The position numbers and the translations under genes are program-made. This document shows, piece by piece, positions 24,987 through 34,684 of a stretch of 39,282 bases of DNA (position 1 is its first letter; each line of letters begins with the position of its first letter). The stretch is from Holophagaceae bacterium. GTDB taxonomy: Bacteria > Acidobacteriota > Holophagae > Holophagales > Holophagaceae. The stretch spans positions 1 through 39,282 of the forward strand of contig WRHW01000015.1 of the NCBI GenBank assembly GCA_009783055.1, read 5' to 3'. Under the pieces are notes generated by a model. It did not search any database and was not told the origin of the DNA. It saw only the letters and a list, made by a program, of their open reading frames with translations.

Positions 24987-25625
24987 ATGTTAAGACGCAA
25001 CATTGTTTGGATTGCAGTTCCAATAGTTTTGTCGGCTGGCGTTATTTGGCTTTCTGCACAGGATAATAAAGCCCAGTCTGATGGCGTAAAGATTGGCGAA
25101 ATGGCTCAAAAACTCCAAGAAAGAGAACGTAACGTCACCCTAAAAGAAACTGAATTGGCTCAGCTTCAGCAACGATTGACCACACTGCAAGCGACACTAA
25201 ATCAAGAAAAAGAACAAGTTCTGGCCAGAGAAAAAGCTATAACTGATGAAAAAGCAAAAATAAGTGAAGAAAGAAGCAAAATTAAGGATGAATACGCTAA
25301 ATTTGAAGTTGAAAAATCCAAAGAGCTAGAACGTCTAAAAGAGCTTGAAAAGACTATTGAACTTGAACGAAGCCGAAAGCTGATTATCGATGATGTCACT
25401 GTGCAACTGGTCAGGACCTATGAAGCCATGGACCCTGCCAATGCAAGCAAAGCTCTTCAGGAGTTGGCTGGCGTTGATTTTGATGTCGCTGTAGGGCTAC
25501 TTGTCGCCATGCAACCCAAAAAGGCCGCAAAAATTCTAGATGAATTAACTCCCCTAGATACAAAATTGACTGGAAAGCTCAGCGAACAAGTGGGCATACG
25601 CCACAAAGAAGTTACGAAAAAATAG
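24987..25625 (+). CDS. MotE-like flagellar protein (MgtE N-domain type)
   Basis: From the ATG at 24987 it has 212 residues. GGAGG lies about five bases upstream, so the TTG at 24969, which overlaps the fliJ stop, is less likely. Residues 6-25 are a signal anchor or signal peptide. A long Glu/Lys-rich coiled coil covers about 35-135. The C terminus (about 137-205: VRTYEAMDPANASKALQELAGVDFDVAVGLLVAMQPKKAAKILDEL) resembles the MgtE intracellular N-domain fold found in MotE. MotE is a periplasmic chaperone for the stator protein MotC in some bacteria. MotE-like genes often follow fliJ. It ends the operon and converges with the ppiD-like gene. Confidence 0.75.
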   Translation: MLRRNIVWIAVPIVLSAGVIWLSAQDNKAQSDGVKIGEMAQKLQERERNVTLKETELAQLQQRLTTLQATLNQEKEQVLAREKAITDEKAKISEERSKIKDEYAKFEVEKSKELERLKELEKTIELERSRKLIIDDVTVQLVRTYEAMDPANASKALQELAGVDFDVAVGLLVAMQPKKAAKILDELTPLDTKLTGKLSEQVGIRHKEVTKK

Positions 25626-25650
25626 AGTGAAAACCACACCATGTAAGATA

Positions 25651-27570
25651 TTAGTAGAAGTCACCCCTGCTCGGCCTCTTCAGAGCATTTTCATTTACGT
25701 AAATACCATTAAAACGTCCCCAAAGGCTACTGAACCCTCGGCGGGATGCTCCCTTGATTCTTAAGTCATCTAGCTCGGCATATAGCAATTTTGATGATTC
25801 CTTACTCTGTATTTCCTTGACTAGTTCCATGCGCTTTTCAGATGCAAGCGGTTCTGCCGGTATACGCTCGCGGATTATTGCGCCCCAGAGCTTGCCATCA
25901 TTTGTCCAAACGGGCTTGGTGACACTACCCACAGGGGTTCCCAATATCGTATGGCGCGCCAGGGAGTTATCTGCCAATTCAGTAATTTCTGTAAATGTAT
26001 ATTCGCTCTTTTTTTCTGTCTGCCCTAAGGTTTGAATTTTTTCTCCCGCCTGTGCAAACTTTGCAAGTAATTCACGTCTTGATTCTTCCATTCGGAAAGC
26101 GTCCAAAACCTTTGCTCTAATTTCTTTAAGGGGAGGAACGGCGATGGGCAACTCGCGCTGGACGCGGTAGACAACAAAGCTATTAGGAGCTGATATTATT
26201 TGGGAGACTTGACCCACTTTCATGGAGAAAGCCTCAGAAACCAAATATGGAAGGTTTTCTAGTCCGGTTACTTCTGAACTGTCGCTTGCAAATGGTTCCG
26301 AAGTTGAAACTTGGAGCCCCAGAGCAACTGCGGCGGCACTTAAGTCACCTCTCTCCCCTACCCTTTTCCTTAGTTGTTCGAGTTTTTCCTTTGCCTTGGC
26401 AGAAAAGCGTTCGTTTAGAATCTCAGCCATCAACTCAGACTTGGCTTCCTCAAAAGTCTTGTCTTTGCGATCTATCATTTTTATTAAGTGAAGACCAAAC
26501 TGGCTCTGAACCGGTTTGCTGACTTCACCTTTCTTCAATTCGACAGCACCATCCCAAAAGCCCTTATCCATAACTCCATCGCGGAACCAGCCAAGGTCAC
26601 CCCTGTTTGCTTTTGCGCTTGGGTCCTCGCTCTCATTCTCTGCAACTCTGGCAAAATCAGCACCTGCCATAATCCTTGCCCGAATCTTTAAGAGTTTTTC
26701 TTCGGCTATCTTGAGTTCTTCAGGGGTAGTCCCCTGAATCAGGATGTGGCTTGCATGAAGCTCTAAATAGCTATTTTTCTTTGATTCAAAAGCACTTTTT
26801 AGTACTTCCTCATTTGGTGCAAGCGAGTTACCAAACAAACCTTGATCAACTGAAACCATCTGTAGCACTCGCCTTGCACCTACCTGAAAACGGTCTCCTG
26901 ATAATTTTAGATATTCTTCCAGCCTAGTATCTCCCGGATCTTCCACAGTCGAATCATCTGGTGTCAGGGCAATATATTCCAGAGACACTTTTTCGTTACG
27001 CGCCCTGTATTCTTCGGTAATCCATTCTTCATCAACAGGCACTACTGTGGCGGCCTGCTCATATAGCTTGTTCATTATCAGGCGACTACGAGTATTATCC
27101 TCAAATGTCTTTAGCGTGATTCTAAAAGCCTGGGCAAGCAAAGCCCGAATTTCCGCCGCGGGTAAAAGTTGGCCGTTCTTATCCAACATAAATGGATACG
27201 ACCTCAATTCTGAGGCAATGGCATCTCTCAACTCGATATCAGTCACAATTACGCCATGTCTTTGCGCCAATTCTTCAGTGAGGCGCAGATTTACTAGCTG
27301 ACCGAATGCTTGTTGCTGGATATATGGCAAAATTGCATCCATATTTTCCTGCCTCCCGAATTGCTGTATCATGCGCTCCATAGTTTCACTCAATTCGCGT
27401 CGCCTGATATCCCGACCATAAACACGTGCAACCACCACTTCTGGTGAGTCAGGATGTGTTGTCTGGAAGGCAGTACCCAAATATGCCAAAAGCCCAAAGG
27501 ACAGAACTATCATCAAGCCGCCCGTCAGTTCCTTCCTACTTTTAAATACATTTCTGAAATCACGAAGCAT
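25651..27570 (-). CDS. PpiD/SurA-type periplasmic peptidyl-prolyl isomerase
   Basis: This is a 639-residue protein anchored by one N-terminal membrane helix (about 17-34, LTGGLMIVLSFGLLAYLG). It has a SurA-N-like helical chaperone domain (VVVARVYGRDIRRRELSETMERM through YEQAATVVPVDEEWI). A parvulin rotamase domain lies at about 265-375 (LHASHILIQGTT ... DFARVAENESEDPSAKANRGDLGWF ... FGLHLIKMIDRK), with a second PPIase-like segment further on. It likely helps envelope proteins fold outside the inner membrane, fitting with the BamA-like protein. GGAG lies five bases before the ATG. It is divergent from smpB across a 202-bp gap in which I see no gene. Confidence 0.9.
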   Translation of the reverse strand: MLRDFRNVFKSRKELTGGLMIVLSFGLLAYLGTAFQTTHPDSPEVVVARVYGRDIRRRELSETMERMIQQFGRQENMDAILPYIQQQAFGQLVNLRLTEELAQRHGVIVTDIELRDAIASELRSYPFMLDKNGQLLPAAEIRALLAQAFRITLKTFEDNTRSRLIMNKLYEQAATVVPVDEEWITEEYRARNEKVSLEYIALTPDDSTVEDPGDTRLEEYLKLSGDRFQVGARRVLQMVSVDQGLFGNSLAPNEEVLKSAFESKKNSYLELHASHILIQGTTPEELKIAEEKLLKIRARIMAGADFARVAENESEDPSAKANRGDLGWFRDGVMDKGFWDGAVELKKGEVSKPVQSQFGLHLIKMIDRKDKTFEEAKSELMAEILNERFSAKAKEKLEQLRKRVGERGDLSAAAVALGLQVSTSEPFASDSSEVTGLENLPYLVSEAFSMKVGQVSQIISAPNSFVVYRVQRELPIAVPPLKEIRAKVLDAFRMEESRRELLAKFAQAGEKIQTLGQTEKKSEYTFTEITELADNSLARHTILGTPVGSVTKPVWTNDGKLWGAIIRERIPAEPLASEKRMELVKEIQSKESSKLLYAELDDLRIKGASRRGFSSLWGRFNGIYVNENALKRPSRGDFY

Positions 27571-27772
27571 GACTACTCCAAGGAAATAATCTCCAATCTA
27601 AAAGCATACCAAAGGAATTGAAAATTTGCCTTTTCATTTTTCTATGAGCCTCTTGCAAACCACATAGTTTTGAAATAACATCCCTTATTACTTAATATTC
27701 TGCAAATTCAAATCTAGTTGGCCAACATGTTGCCACTAGCCCTCTTCTAGCAAATTGTCATAAAATATCACA

Positions 27773-28228
27773 ATGGCTAATGATCTAGTACGCAACAGAA
27801 AGGCTTTCCATGACTACCACGTCATAGACACGTGGGAGGCAGGTGTAGCCTTGCTTGGTACAGAGGTCAAGAGCCTACGAAATGGAAAGGGAAACCTACA
27901 GGATGCCTTCGTGGATTCAATCTCAGGCGAATTATGGCTAAAGCAGGCAAATATTAGCCCTTACGACTTTGGCACTTATGCAAACCATGACCCTCTGAGA
28001 CCACGGAAATTACTGCTACATCGAGAAGAAATAAAAAAAATTGTAGCGAAAGTAGACCGAAAAGGACTAACCATAATACCTCTGGCAATATACATTAACG
28101 CGAGGGGCAAAATAAAAATCAAAATAGCCCTCGCCGAAGGCAAATCTAGGGGAGATAAGCGCGAAGCCCTCAAAGCAAGAGAAGCAAAAAGGGAAATGGA
28201 CAGAATACGAAAAGGCAACCACGATTAG
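27773..28228 (+). CDS. smpB: SsrA-binding protein SmpB
   Basis: SmpB binds tmRNA and delivers it to stalled ribosomes in trans-translation. The 151-residue product has the typical start NRKAFHDYHVIDTWEAGVALLGTEVKSLRNGKGNLQDAFV, the beta-barrel core with LLLHREEIKKIVAKVDRKGLTIIPLAIYIN, and a basic tail KREALKAREAKREMDRI. No tmRNA gene was recognised in this window. Confidence 0.97.
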   Translation: MANDLVRNRKAFHDYHVIDTWEAGVALLGTEVKSLRNGKGNLQDAFVDSISGELWLKQANISPYDFGTYANHDPLRPRKLLLHREEIKKIVAKVDRKGLTIIPLAIYINARGKIKIKIALAEGKSRGDKREALKAREAKREMDRIRKGNHD

Positions 28229-28234
28229 GAGTAG

Positions 28235-30484
28235 TTATTTGGTAAATTTTATCTCCCACCCCAAACTGCCAGTCTGATTTGGATTCAGCGTCAATTTAAC
28301 CAGTTGGCCGTCAACAATGCCACCGGAAGGACTGGAGCTTTCAAAATTGTAACCCTCTGGCACAAAAATTGTTATTTCATAGGGATCGCCAACAACAACA
28401 CTGCTTGTAGCCTTTATAGTATTATTTCTTTCGTCCCACTTAACATTTGTCAAGTCGTGGCCACCCTGACTGATGTGCCTACTTGTAGAGACTATCTGAG
28501 GATGACTATCCTTTTCTCTTATAGCAAATAGCTGGGTTCCTTTTATTCCAAGTTTTGGAGCTATAAACTCATTCTGACAAACGCCCAAAAACTGTTTTGT
28601 CCAAAATTCATATACCAAGTAATCACTATCGGGGTTTAACCCAAGGTCAGCAAACTTAACTGTTTCATTTGCAAATTCGGCATTTGTCCAGTTCATCCTT
28701 CCAAGCACATTCCAATTCTCAAAGGGCTTGTTAATTTCCAGCAACCACCAAGGGCAAACGTCGCCTTCCTGATCCGCATCAATTGGAGACGGAGGCCCAC
28801 CCTGCACTACGTCTGCCCTGTTTAGCTTAATAACAAGGTCTGACTTTCTTGAATCGAAGTCGTATAACTGACCTGGAACTGTAAACAATACCGGTGCCGC
28901 TCGTTTAATCCCCTCAAGATTTGCGTCATCTCTATATACTTCTGGGCGATCACTCAACATGAGCATCGATCCAGAAATGGAAGCTAACGTAGGCCGTAAC
29001 ACTGTATCGGTTAGATGGGCATCTGTTTTGGTGGTTTGCACCACATTGCCAACGCCAGCACCGCGCTCTTTAGGGAGAATATCGCAGTGGTCTGGATCGT
29101 TGCGCCAGACGATACCATTCCAAGAATTGTACTGTTGCATTGTAGCTGGGCCAAACCCGTCACCCCCTAGGCGACAACCATCAGCAAAGCCGATTGCCTC
29201 AGGTAAAACTCCCCAGCAAGCTAATAAAAATACATCCTTACCCAGCCCAAGTCTTGCTGTATCCAGATAGGATCGGAAAACATCATCCGCTGTAAAACCC
29301 CTATCCGAGCCATGTCCACCAGACACGTTGATGCCGTCATATAGCAAATGGCGTAGCGTATCAATTTTTACATATGTAAATCCAGCATCCTTGAATCCTT
29401 TATAGGTTGGATATACAAGATTTTTGGCGGCTTCCGGCACGGTGGCATCAATTCCGTAGAATAGCCAAGGCCCTCTAATTAACTCCCCGTTAGGATTTTT
29501 GACAAACCACTCAGGATGTTTTTCAAGTGTTTCACTATCTCTAAAAAACGCACCTATCCAGATGGCCGGCTCAAAACCAGCCTCTCGAACACGGTCTGCA
29601 TATCCCTTCATTCCATCAGGAAATTTGTCGTTCCAAACTGTCCAACTCTCTGGGGTTCCACTCCCGCCCTGAAAAGTATCATCAATTTGGATCCACTTGT
29701 AACCAAAATCTGCCAGCTTTTTTTCCGAAAACACAGTTAAGATTTCATCTAAGTCCTTTTGTGAAAATTCTCGCCTATAAGCCCACCAAGAACACCAACC
29801 ACTAATAGAATCTTTTCGGATGGGTTGCTTCCAAGGTTCAAAATATTTCAAGTTTTTATGCTTTTGATAGAAATGTGGCCTAAAGGTTAGCTCAATTTTA
29901 TTCCCCGTACTCGACCACAAAAAAGTATTCCCTTTTGCTGATTCTGCAATAGGGGTAATAGTAGTGCAGTCGTGAGTTGTCGATTCAATTTCCCAGTCCC
30001 ACTTTCGGTCATATATCGCATTATTTCGCAAATTTCTGCTTAGCCCAACGCTATTTCGCACAACAGAAAAATTGGTCTGCGCCTGTCCCATCGTTTCAGC
30101 AGGAAATGATTCGGTACTCCCAAAAACCTTTCCACGTATGCCTAGTTTTTTATTGCTGTCATTATTCGATAACGCAAAAGAAATACTCTGCTCAACCATA
30201 TCCTCAGAAAAAAAAGTATTGTTAAATTCTATCTCTCCCCGCATTGGCTTACGGTCTATGCCATTTTCTGTAACTACTACATCGAATTCAGCAATGTTGC
30301 CACCGTGATACTTCAACTTGATGAAACCACTCTCAGCACTACCACTAACAACAGTGGGCTCATTTGGTGGGGGGGATTGCCTTGTGCAATTCGTCAGCCC
30401 AAAAGAAATTACGAAAGCCAAAAGGAGATTAGACAAGGCCGACTTGTTTCTAATCTGGGTGATTATCGTTTCAATGGTCAACAT
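28235..30484 (-). CDS. Alpha-galactosidase-like glycoside hydrolase (GH36/melibiase type), lipoprotein
   Basis: This is a 749-residue protein with a signal peptide ending in FGLTNC (Cys33). This is a plausible lipobox, although Asn before the Cys is unusual. The catalytic barrel begins WCSWWAYRREFSQKDLDEIL. It contains QIDDTFQGG, then AGFTYVKIDTLRH, where the Asp would be the nucleophile of GH36-type enzymes, and FADGCRLGGDGFGP, the likely acid/base region. The N-terminal beta-domain and the C-terminal domain fit the family layout. It probably releases terminal galactose or a related sugar outside the cell; the exact substrate is unknown. It is divergent from the DUF1343 gene. GGAGG lies four bases before the ATG. 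Confidence 0.82.
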   Translation of the reverse strand: MLTIETIITQIRNKSALSNLLLAFVISFGLTNCTRQSPPPNEPTVVSGSAESGFIKLKYHGGNIAEFDVVVTENGIDRKPMRGEIEFNNTFFSEDMVEQSISFALSNNDSNKKLGIRGKVFGSTESFPAETMGQAQTNFSVVRNSVGLSRNLRNNAIYDRKWDWEIESTTHDCTTITPIAESAKGNTFLWSSTGNKIELTFRPHFYQKHKNLKYFEPWKQPIRKDSISGWCSWWAYRREFSQKDLDEILTVFSEKKLADFGYKWIQIDDTFQGGSGTPESWTVWNDKFPDGMKGYADRVREAGFEPAIWIGAFFRDSETLEKHPEWFVKNPNGELIRGPWLFYGIDATVPEAAKNLVYPTYKGFKDAGFTYVKIDTLRHLLYDGINVSGGHGSDRGFTADDVFRSYLDTARLGLGKDVFLLACWGVLPEAIGFADGCRLGGDGFGPATMQQYNSWNGIVWRNDPDHCDILPKERGAGVGNVVQTTKTDAHLTDTVLRPTLASISGSMLMLSDRPEVYRDDANLEGIKRAAPVLFTVPGQLYDFDSRKSDLVIKLNRADVVQGGPPSPIDADQEGDVCPWWLLEINKPFENWNVLGRMNWTNAEFANETVKFADLGLNPDSDYLVYEFWTKQFLGVCQNEFIAPKLGIKGTQLFAIREKDSHPQIVSTSRHISQGGHDLTNVKWDERNNTIKATSSVVVGDPYEITIFVPEGYNFESSSPSGGIVDGQLVKLTLNPNQTGSLGWEIKFTK

Positions 30485-30547
30485 CTGGCCTCCTAGAAAT
30501 GGTAATAGTGAAGTTTATTCTAAAAACGGTTACACTTTCATCATTCA

Positions 30548-30563
30548 GCAGAAAAAATTCTGC
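30548..30563. promoter_or_regulatory. Small palindrome in the divergent promoter region
   Basis: GCAGAA and TTCTGC flank AAAA, lying between the alpha-galactosidase-like and DUF1343 starts. It could be an operator for both genes, but the motif is short and the idea rests on position only. Confidence 0.25.
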
Positions 30564-30585
30564 GAAATTTTACAGGCACACTCCA

Positions 30586-31782
30586 ATGCAGTTCGGTATC
30601 GACCGCTTAATTATGGAACCAGGCTTGCGAAAGCCCTTATCTGGCAAGCGAATAGCCCTGTTAGGACATCCCGCATCTGTCACTCAGGAAATGATTCACT
30701 CCCTAGATGCTCTGGCTACCCTGCCAGAAATAAACCTGACTGTAGCATTTGGTCCACAGCATGGATTGAAAGGCGAAAAACAGGACAACATGGTTGAGTC
30801 TCAGGATTATCTAGACCCTATCTACAAAATCCCCATCTTCAGTCTATATGGCCAAGTGCGTAGACCTATACCTTCCATGATGGAACACTTCGACATTATT
30901 TTGGTAGATCTACAGGATATTGGCTGTCGCGTCTATACATTTATTACCACCCTACTATACCTCCTAGAATCTGTCGCAACCCACAAAAAAGAAATATGGA
31001 TATTAGATCGCCCTAACCCCATCGGTAGAAATGTCGAAGGTTTTTTACTGGAACCGGGATGGGAGAGTTTTGTCGGGTCTGCTAGATTGCCAATGAGGCA
31101 TGGCCTAACGGTGGGCGAACTTGCTCGTTGGTTTGTTCAATCTTTCAAGCTCGACGTCAATTTGACGGTCATTGAGATGGAAGGCTGGGAACCTAACGGA
31201 AGCCCTGGCTTTGGATGGCCAATGCTTGAGCGAGCATGGGTAAACCCTAGCCCCAATGCACCAAATCTTTGGATGGCAAGGTGCTACCCAGGAACAGTAA
31301 TGCTGGAAGGTACCACATTAAGCGAAGGCAGAGGGACTACCCGCCCAATGGAATTATTCGGAGCACCAGACTTGGATTCAACTAAAATTCTAAAGCACAT
31401 GGCTGAACTTGCCCCCCAATGGCTACAAGGATGCAAATTGAGACCCTGCTACTTCGAACCGACATTTCATAAGCACAGTGGCTCCTTATGCAACGGAATA
31501 CACATTCATACAGACATACCCTCCTATAAGCCAAACGCCTTCAAACCTTGGAGATTCATGGCACTTGTTTTCAAGGCGATAAGACAGTTATACCCTGACT
31601 ATGAGCTGTGGCGCAACTTCCCTTACGAATATGAAAATGAAAGACTTGCGATAGACGTGATCAATGGCGGCACCCGCCTTCGGGAATGGGTCGATGACTC
31701 AAATGCAGAACCAAATGACCTTTCAGCAATGGCCAGTGTAGATGAAAATGAGTGGATATGCCTTCGGAACGTCAATCACTGA
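30586..31782 (+). CDS. DUF1343 protein, NamZ-type exo-muramidase family
   Basis: From the ATG at 30586 it has 398 residues. The longer frame from 30499 adds 29 residues unlike the family, which usually starts close to the GIDRLI segment. Motifs include LSGKRIALLGHPASVTQ, TVAFGPQHGLKGEKQDNM, PIFSLYGQVRRPIPSMMEHFDIILVDLQDIGCRVYTF, IWILDRPNPIGRN and PTFHKHSGSLCNGIHIH, all DUF1343 landmarks. Characterised members (NamZ, GH171) remove N-acetylmuramic acid from the ends of peptidoglycan fragments. No signal peptide is evident from this start, so it may be cytoplasmic and work in cell-wall recycling. It is divergent from the glycosidase lipoprotein. Confidence 0.85.
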   Translation: MQFGIDRLIMEPGLRKPLSGKRIALLGHPASVTQEMIHSLDALATLPEINLTVAFGPQHGLKGEKQDNMVESQDYLDPIYKIPIFSLYGQVRRPIPSMMEHFDIILVDLQDIGCRVYTFITTLLYLLESVATHKKEIWILDRPNPIGRNVEGFLLEPGWESFVGSARLPMRHGLTVGELARWFVQSFKLDVNLTVIEMEGWEPNGSPGFGWPMLERAWVNPSPNAPNLWMARCYPGTVMLEGTTLSEGRGTTRPMELFGAPDLDSTKILKHMAELAPQWLQGCKLRPCYFEPTFHKHSGSLCNGIHIHTDIPSYKPNAFKPWRFMALVFKAIRQLYPDYELWRNFPYEYENERLAIDVINGGTRLREWVDDSNAEPNDLSAMASVDENEWICLRNVNH

Positions 31783-31882
31783 GCACTAGCTACAAATACC
31801 ATTTCACCTTTCCAATGCAAATAATACCTGTTGTAAAGACGCGCCAAACCATGCTTTTCATCTGATAACTGAAAGCTAGAAA

Positions 31883-34573
31883 CTACTTCTCCATCCTCCT
31901 AATGGCCTTTAGCACTTGCTCCCCTACCCCAATCTTGTAGCCTTCGCTGTAGTAGATAACATTTCCATCCCTTGAAACACCCATAATTACCGGAAGTTGA
32001 TCTGATGGCTGGCGAGCTGTTTTTTCCAATATTTGCTTTAGAATTTGTGCATTATTATCTAATAGCAATTGGGTTTGGGTTGCCATGTTGCCAATTTTAT
32101 CCAGATAAGTGACATCACCATTAGGCAATTCCTGAACAACCAAAACCAAGCCGCCTCCCCATTTTTCAATAGGTTCCCTCAATTGCTCTAAGTCAAGTAG
32201 TGCATGGCGAGTTGGCTCATCTCCGTTGCCTATCCAAGCAAGAATCAGCCCCTTATCATTAGAAAGACTGGCAAGATTTTGTGGCCGCCCCTCTACCCAC
32301 CTAGAACCAAACCTAGCCTTTGCTATAGAGGGAAGAGAGACATTGGTTTCAATTACCCCAAGTGGCGCAGGTGCAGGCTTAGATGGGCGCATAACCATTG
32401 GCACAACACGGCTTTCATTTGCTTTAAGGCCAAAGTATGCCATCCGAATCAGGACAGAACCATCGTCTTGGCGATTTCCTGTTGTAAGGCAATAAGAGCC
32501 AGGTTCGAGTGCTAGACCAGCTTCAAAAAATTCCCAAGGCATTCCTTCATAGTCCAAAGTTTGGTAGCGACCACCACTATAACGAGCAAGGGCAAAGTGC
32601 GAAAAATAGACTGGCTTTGTCTCCAAATGCCCAGTGATTTTGATGGTGGCAGTTTGCACCGCGGCGGATGGCTGGCCACTCCAATTTACTGTTTTCCAGT
32701 TCGATTGAAAAAACTGCGGAGCAAGTGTACCAATCTCCAAACGAGCAGGTATGCCCGCTGTTCTGCAAAGTGCGACAAACAAAATGTCCCGCCCAAGCTG
32801 GTCGGCAACTTTGAGTTTTGCAACTCCCAAAGGACGCATTGGTACGTGCAACCAATTGGCGACATCATCTATTTTGATATTCTCCCTCACCCAATCCACA
32901 ACCAATTGAGGATTGCGCTTGAAAGCATCCATTTGAGTGTCACCAAATATTCCCCGCAAGCCAGAGCGCCACGGGGTTAGTAGCTCGTTATGGATTCGTG
33001 GGGACAGAATATATGGAATAAAGCGTTCCATTTCCCCATGCGACATTTCATCAGCGTCTACCAAACCATGAAACCCTTCAAAAGCAAGTTCAAGATGATC
33101 CAGCAATACTGAAGCGGGTGTATCTCGGAGGTCCTTTTCTGAAATGACTCCCAACATCGCCATCGCCCAGTGGAGTTGCTCTGCTGGAACAGTCTGTAAA
33201 AACTTTCTGATTTGTGCATGGTTGCCTTGGCTACTATATAAAACATCCCAAAGCTCTGCCGAGTTCAATTCTAACTCTGAGGCAAGTGCCCTACAACTGG
33301 CCTCGTTGGCAAATGTGGCCATATAGGCTTCCCTGATTCTGTCTTCCCTTGCCAAACGAATCCGATTGGCCTCCCGCGCCTCCTTTGATACTTCATATAT
33401 GACTGGCATCGGTTCTATCGGGGGATTAATATCCAAAAACTCAATTCGCTCTTCTGTATTGAAAGGGGCAATTTTAATAACAATTTCGTCGACATCGGCA
33501 TTTAAGATAGCACTTCCGGTCAGATTATCTTTTGATGCCCATATTCTTAAATCCCCCTTGCCAGTAGGTAGCAGAGCCTGTCCCTTTGAATCTGTTAGAG
33601 GAGATGACAGGGGAAAAAACTCTGCATAATTATATAAGCCAAATTCAACCAAAGCACCAGAAACTGGCCTGTTTGCTACATCTACAACACTCACTCTCCG
33701 TTCGCTCGCCGGTGCATACGTTGATAGAACCTGCAATTCGTCATGGTATCGATCACTCTTTACCTTGAAAGAATCATTCTGAAAACCACCATAGGCTTTT
33801 GTATGAACCATCATCGCCCTTCTTGCAGGCTCATGAAACCAAGCCATATCCAACATTGGCTCTGGTTCACAAGCCCCCAAAAAGTGCCAATTTCCATCGA
33901 CCCACGCCTCTACCCACGCGTGGTTGTCATCCACGTGTGCCCATCGAGGTGTATATAGCTGTCTGGCAGGAATACCAACCGCTCTCAGTGCCGCTACAAC
34001 TAAAACAGTTTCTTCGCCGCATCTGCCCCAGCTTGTGCGGATGGTTGATAGAGGGCCAGATGTACGCCCGTCTGTACCCCTGTATGTCACTTTTTCATGG
34101 CACCAATGATTGACTTCCAGAATTGCCTTTTCCATGCTTAGACCCTTAACTCGATCTTTGAGAGTCGCAAACAACTCAGGGCGTGCCTCGTCTAAGTTTT
34201 CGTTATTTACCCTTATTGGCAATACAAAGGCTAAAAACACATCGTCCGTGATTGTCTCGCCCCAAGGCATTTCCGATCTGGCTTTAAGCGTGGCCTTTAC
34301 AGCCCTCAAAAAGAATTCACCGTCGTAATCAGCCATGTCCTGCAATGGCATGTAGGCATACAGATAGGTCAGAGCATCTTTTTCTGCTTGCGTTAAAGTA
34401 TCGTTCATCACTCCAAACAGTTCTGAACTGCGATGTTCTGCTATGGCACGTTGATACTTAAACTGAGCTTCCACCCTCGCCCTTCTGGTATCGCTAATAA
34501 TTGGCCTATCATCTGCAACGCATAAGGAGTATGCAATCAATAGGAAAAGAGTAGGTAAAAAGTTTAAGCGCAT
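31883..34573 (-). CDS. Exported transglutaminase-like protein with two TG-type segments
   Basis: This is an 896-residue exported protein (signal peptide about 1-20). The transglutaminase core has GRCGEETVLVVAALRAVGIPAR (Cys185) and WAHVDDNHAWVEAWVDGNWHFLGACEPEP (His218). The Asp that normally follows the final Trp-containing strand is not in its usual place (FLGACEPE). A second segment near 640-700 (ADQLGRDILFVALCRTAGIPARLEIG) resembles a TG core without the Cys. The end (about 840-896: VIMGVSRDGNVIYYSEGYKIGVGEQVLKAIRRM) looks thioredoxin-like. Such proteins may act as peptidases or amide hydrolases on peptidoglycan or peptides; the function is unknown. It lies downstream of pyrD on the same strand with a 111-bp gap. 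Confidence 0.78.
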   Translation of the reverse strand: MRLNFLPTLFLLIAYSLCVADDRPIISDTRRARVEAQFKYQRAIAEHRSSELFGVMNDTLTQAEKDALTYLYAYMPLQDMADYDGEFFLRAVKATLKARSEMPWGETITDDVFLAFVLPIRVNNENLDEARPELFATLKDRVKGLSMEKAILEVNHWCHEKVTYRGTDGRTSGPLSTIRTSWGRCGEETVLVVAALRAVGIPARQLYTPRWAHVDDNHAWVEAWVDGNWHFLGACEPEPMLDMAWFHEPARRAMMVHTKAYGGFQNDSFKVKSDRYHDELQVLSTYAPASERRVSVVDVANRPVSGALVEFGLYNYAEFFPLSSPLTDSKGQALLPTGKGDLRIWASKDNLTGSAILNADVDEIVIKIAPFNTEERIEFLDINPPIEPMPVIYEVSKEAREANRIRLAREDRIREAYMATFANEASCRALASELELNSAELWDVLYSSQGNHAQIRKFLQTVPAEQLHWAMAMLGVISEKDLRDTPASVLLDHLELAFEGFHGLVDADEMSHGEMERFIPYILSPRIHNELLTPWRSGLRGIFGDTQMDAFKRNPQLVVDWVRENIKIDDVANWLHVPMRPLGVAKLKVADQLGRDILFVALCRTAGIPARLEIGTLAPQFFQSNWKTVNWSGQPSAAVQTATIKITGHLETKPVYFSHFALARYSGGRYQTLDYEGMPWEFFEAGLALEPGSYCLTTGNRQDDGSVLIRMAYFGLKANESRVVPMVMRPSKPAPAPLGVIETNVSLPSIAKARFGSRWVEGRPQNLASLSNDKGLILAWIGNGDEPTRHALLDLEQLREPIEKWGGGLVLVVQELPNGDVTYLDKIGNMATQTQLLLDNNAQILKQILEKTARQPSDQLPVIMGVSRDGNVIYYSEGYKIGVGEQVLKAIRRMEK

Positions 34574-34684
34574 TTCCGTAGTCCAAATAAAGGAGGGGCA
34601 GTACCCATAACATGCCTTATTCTATACCACGCCACTAGTAGGCGATAATCAGCAGTGGAGGGTTTGTATTTTTTCACTTCAAAC

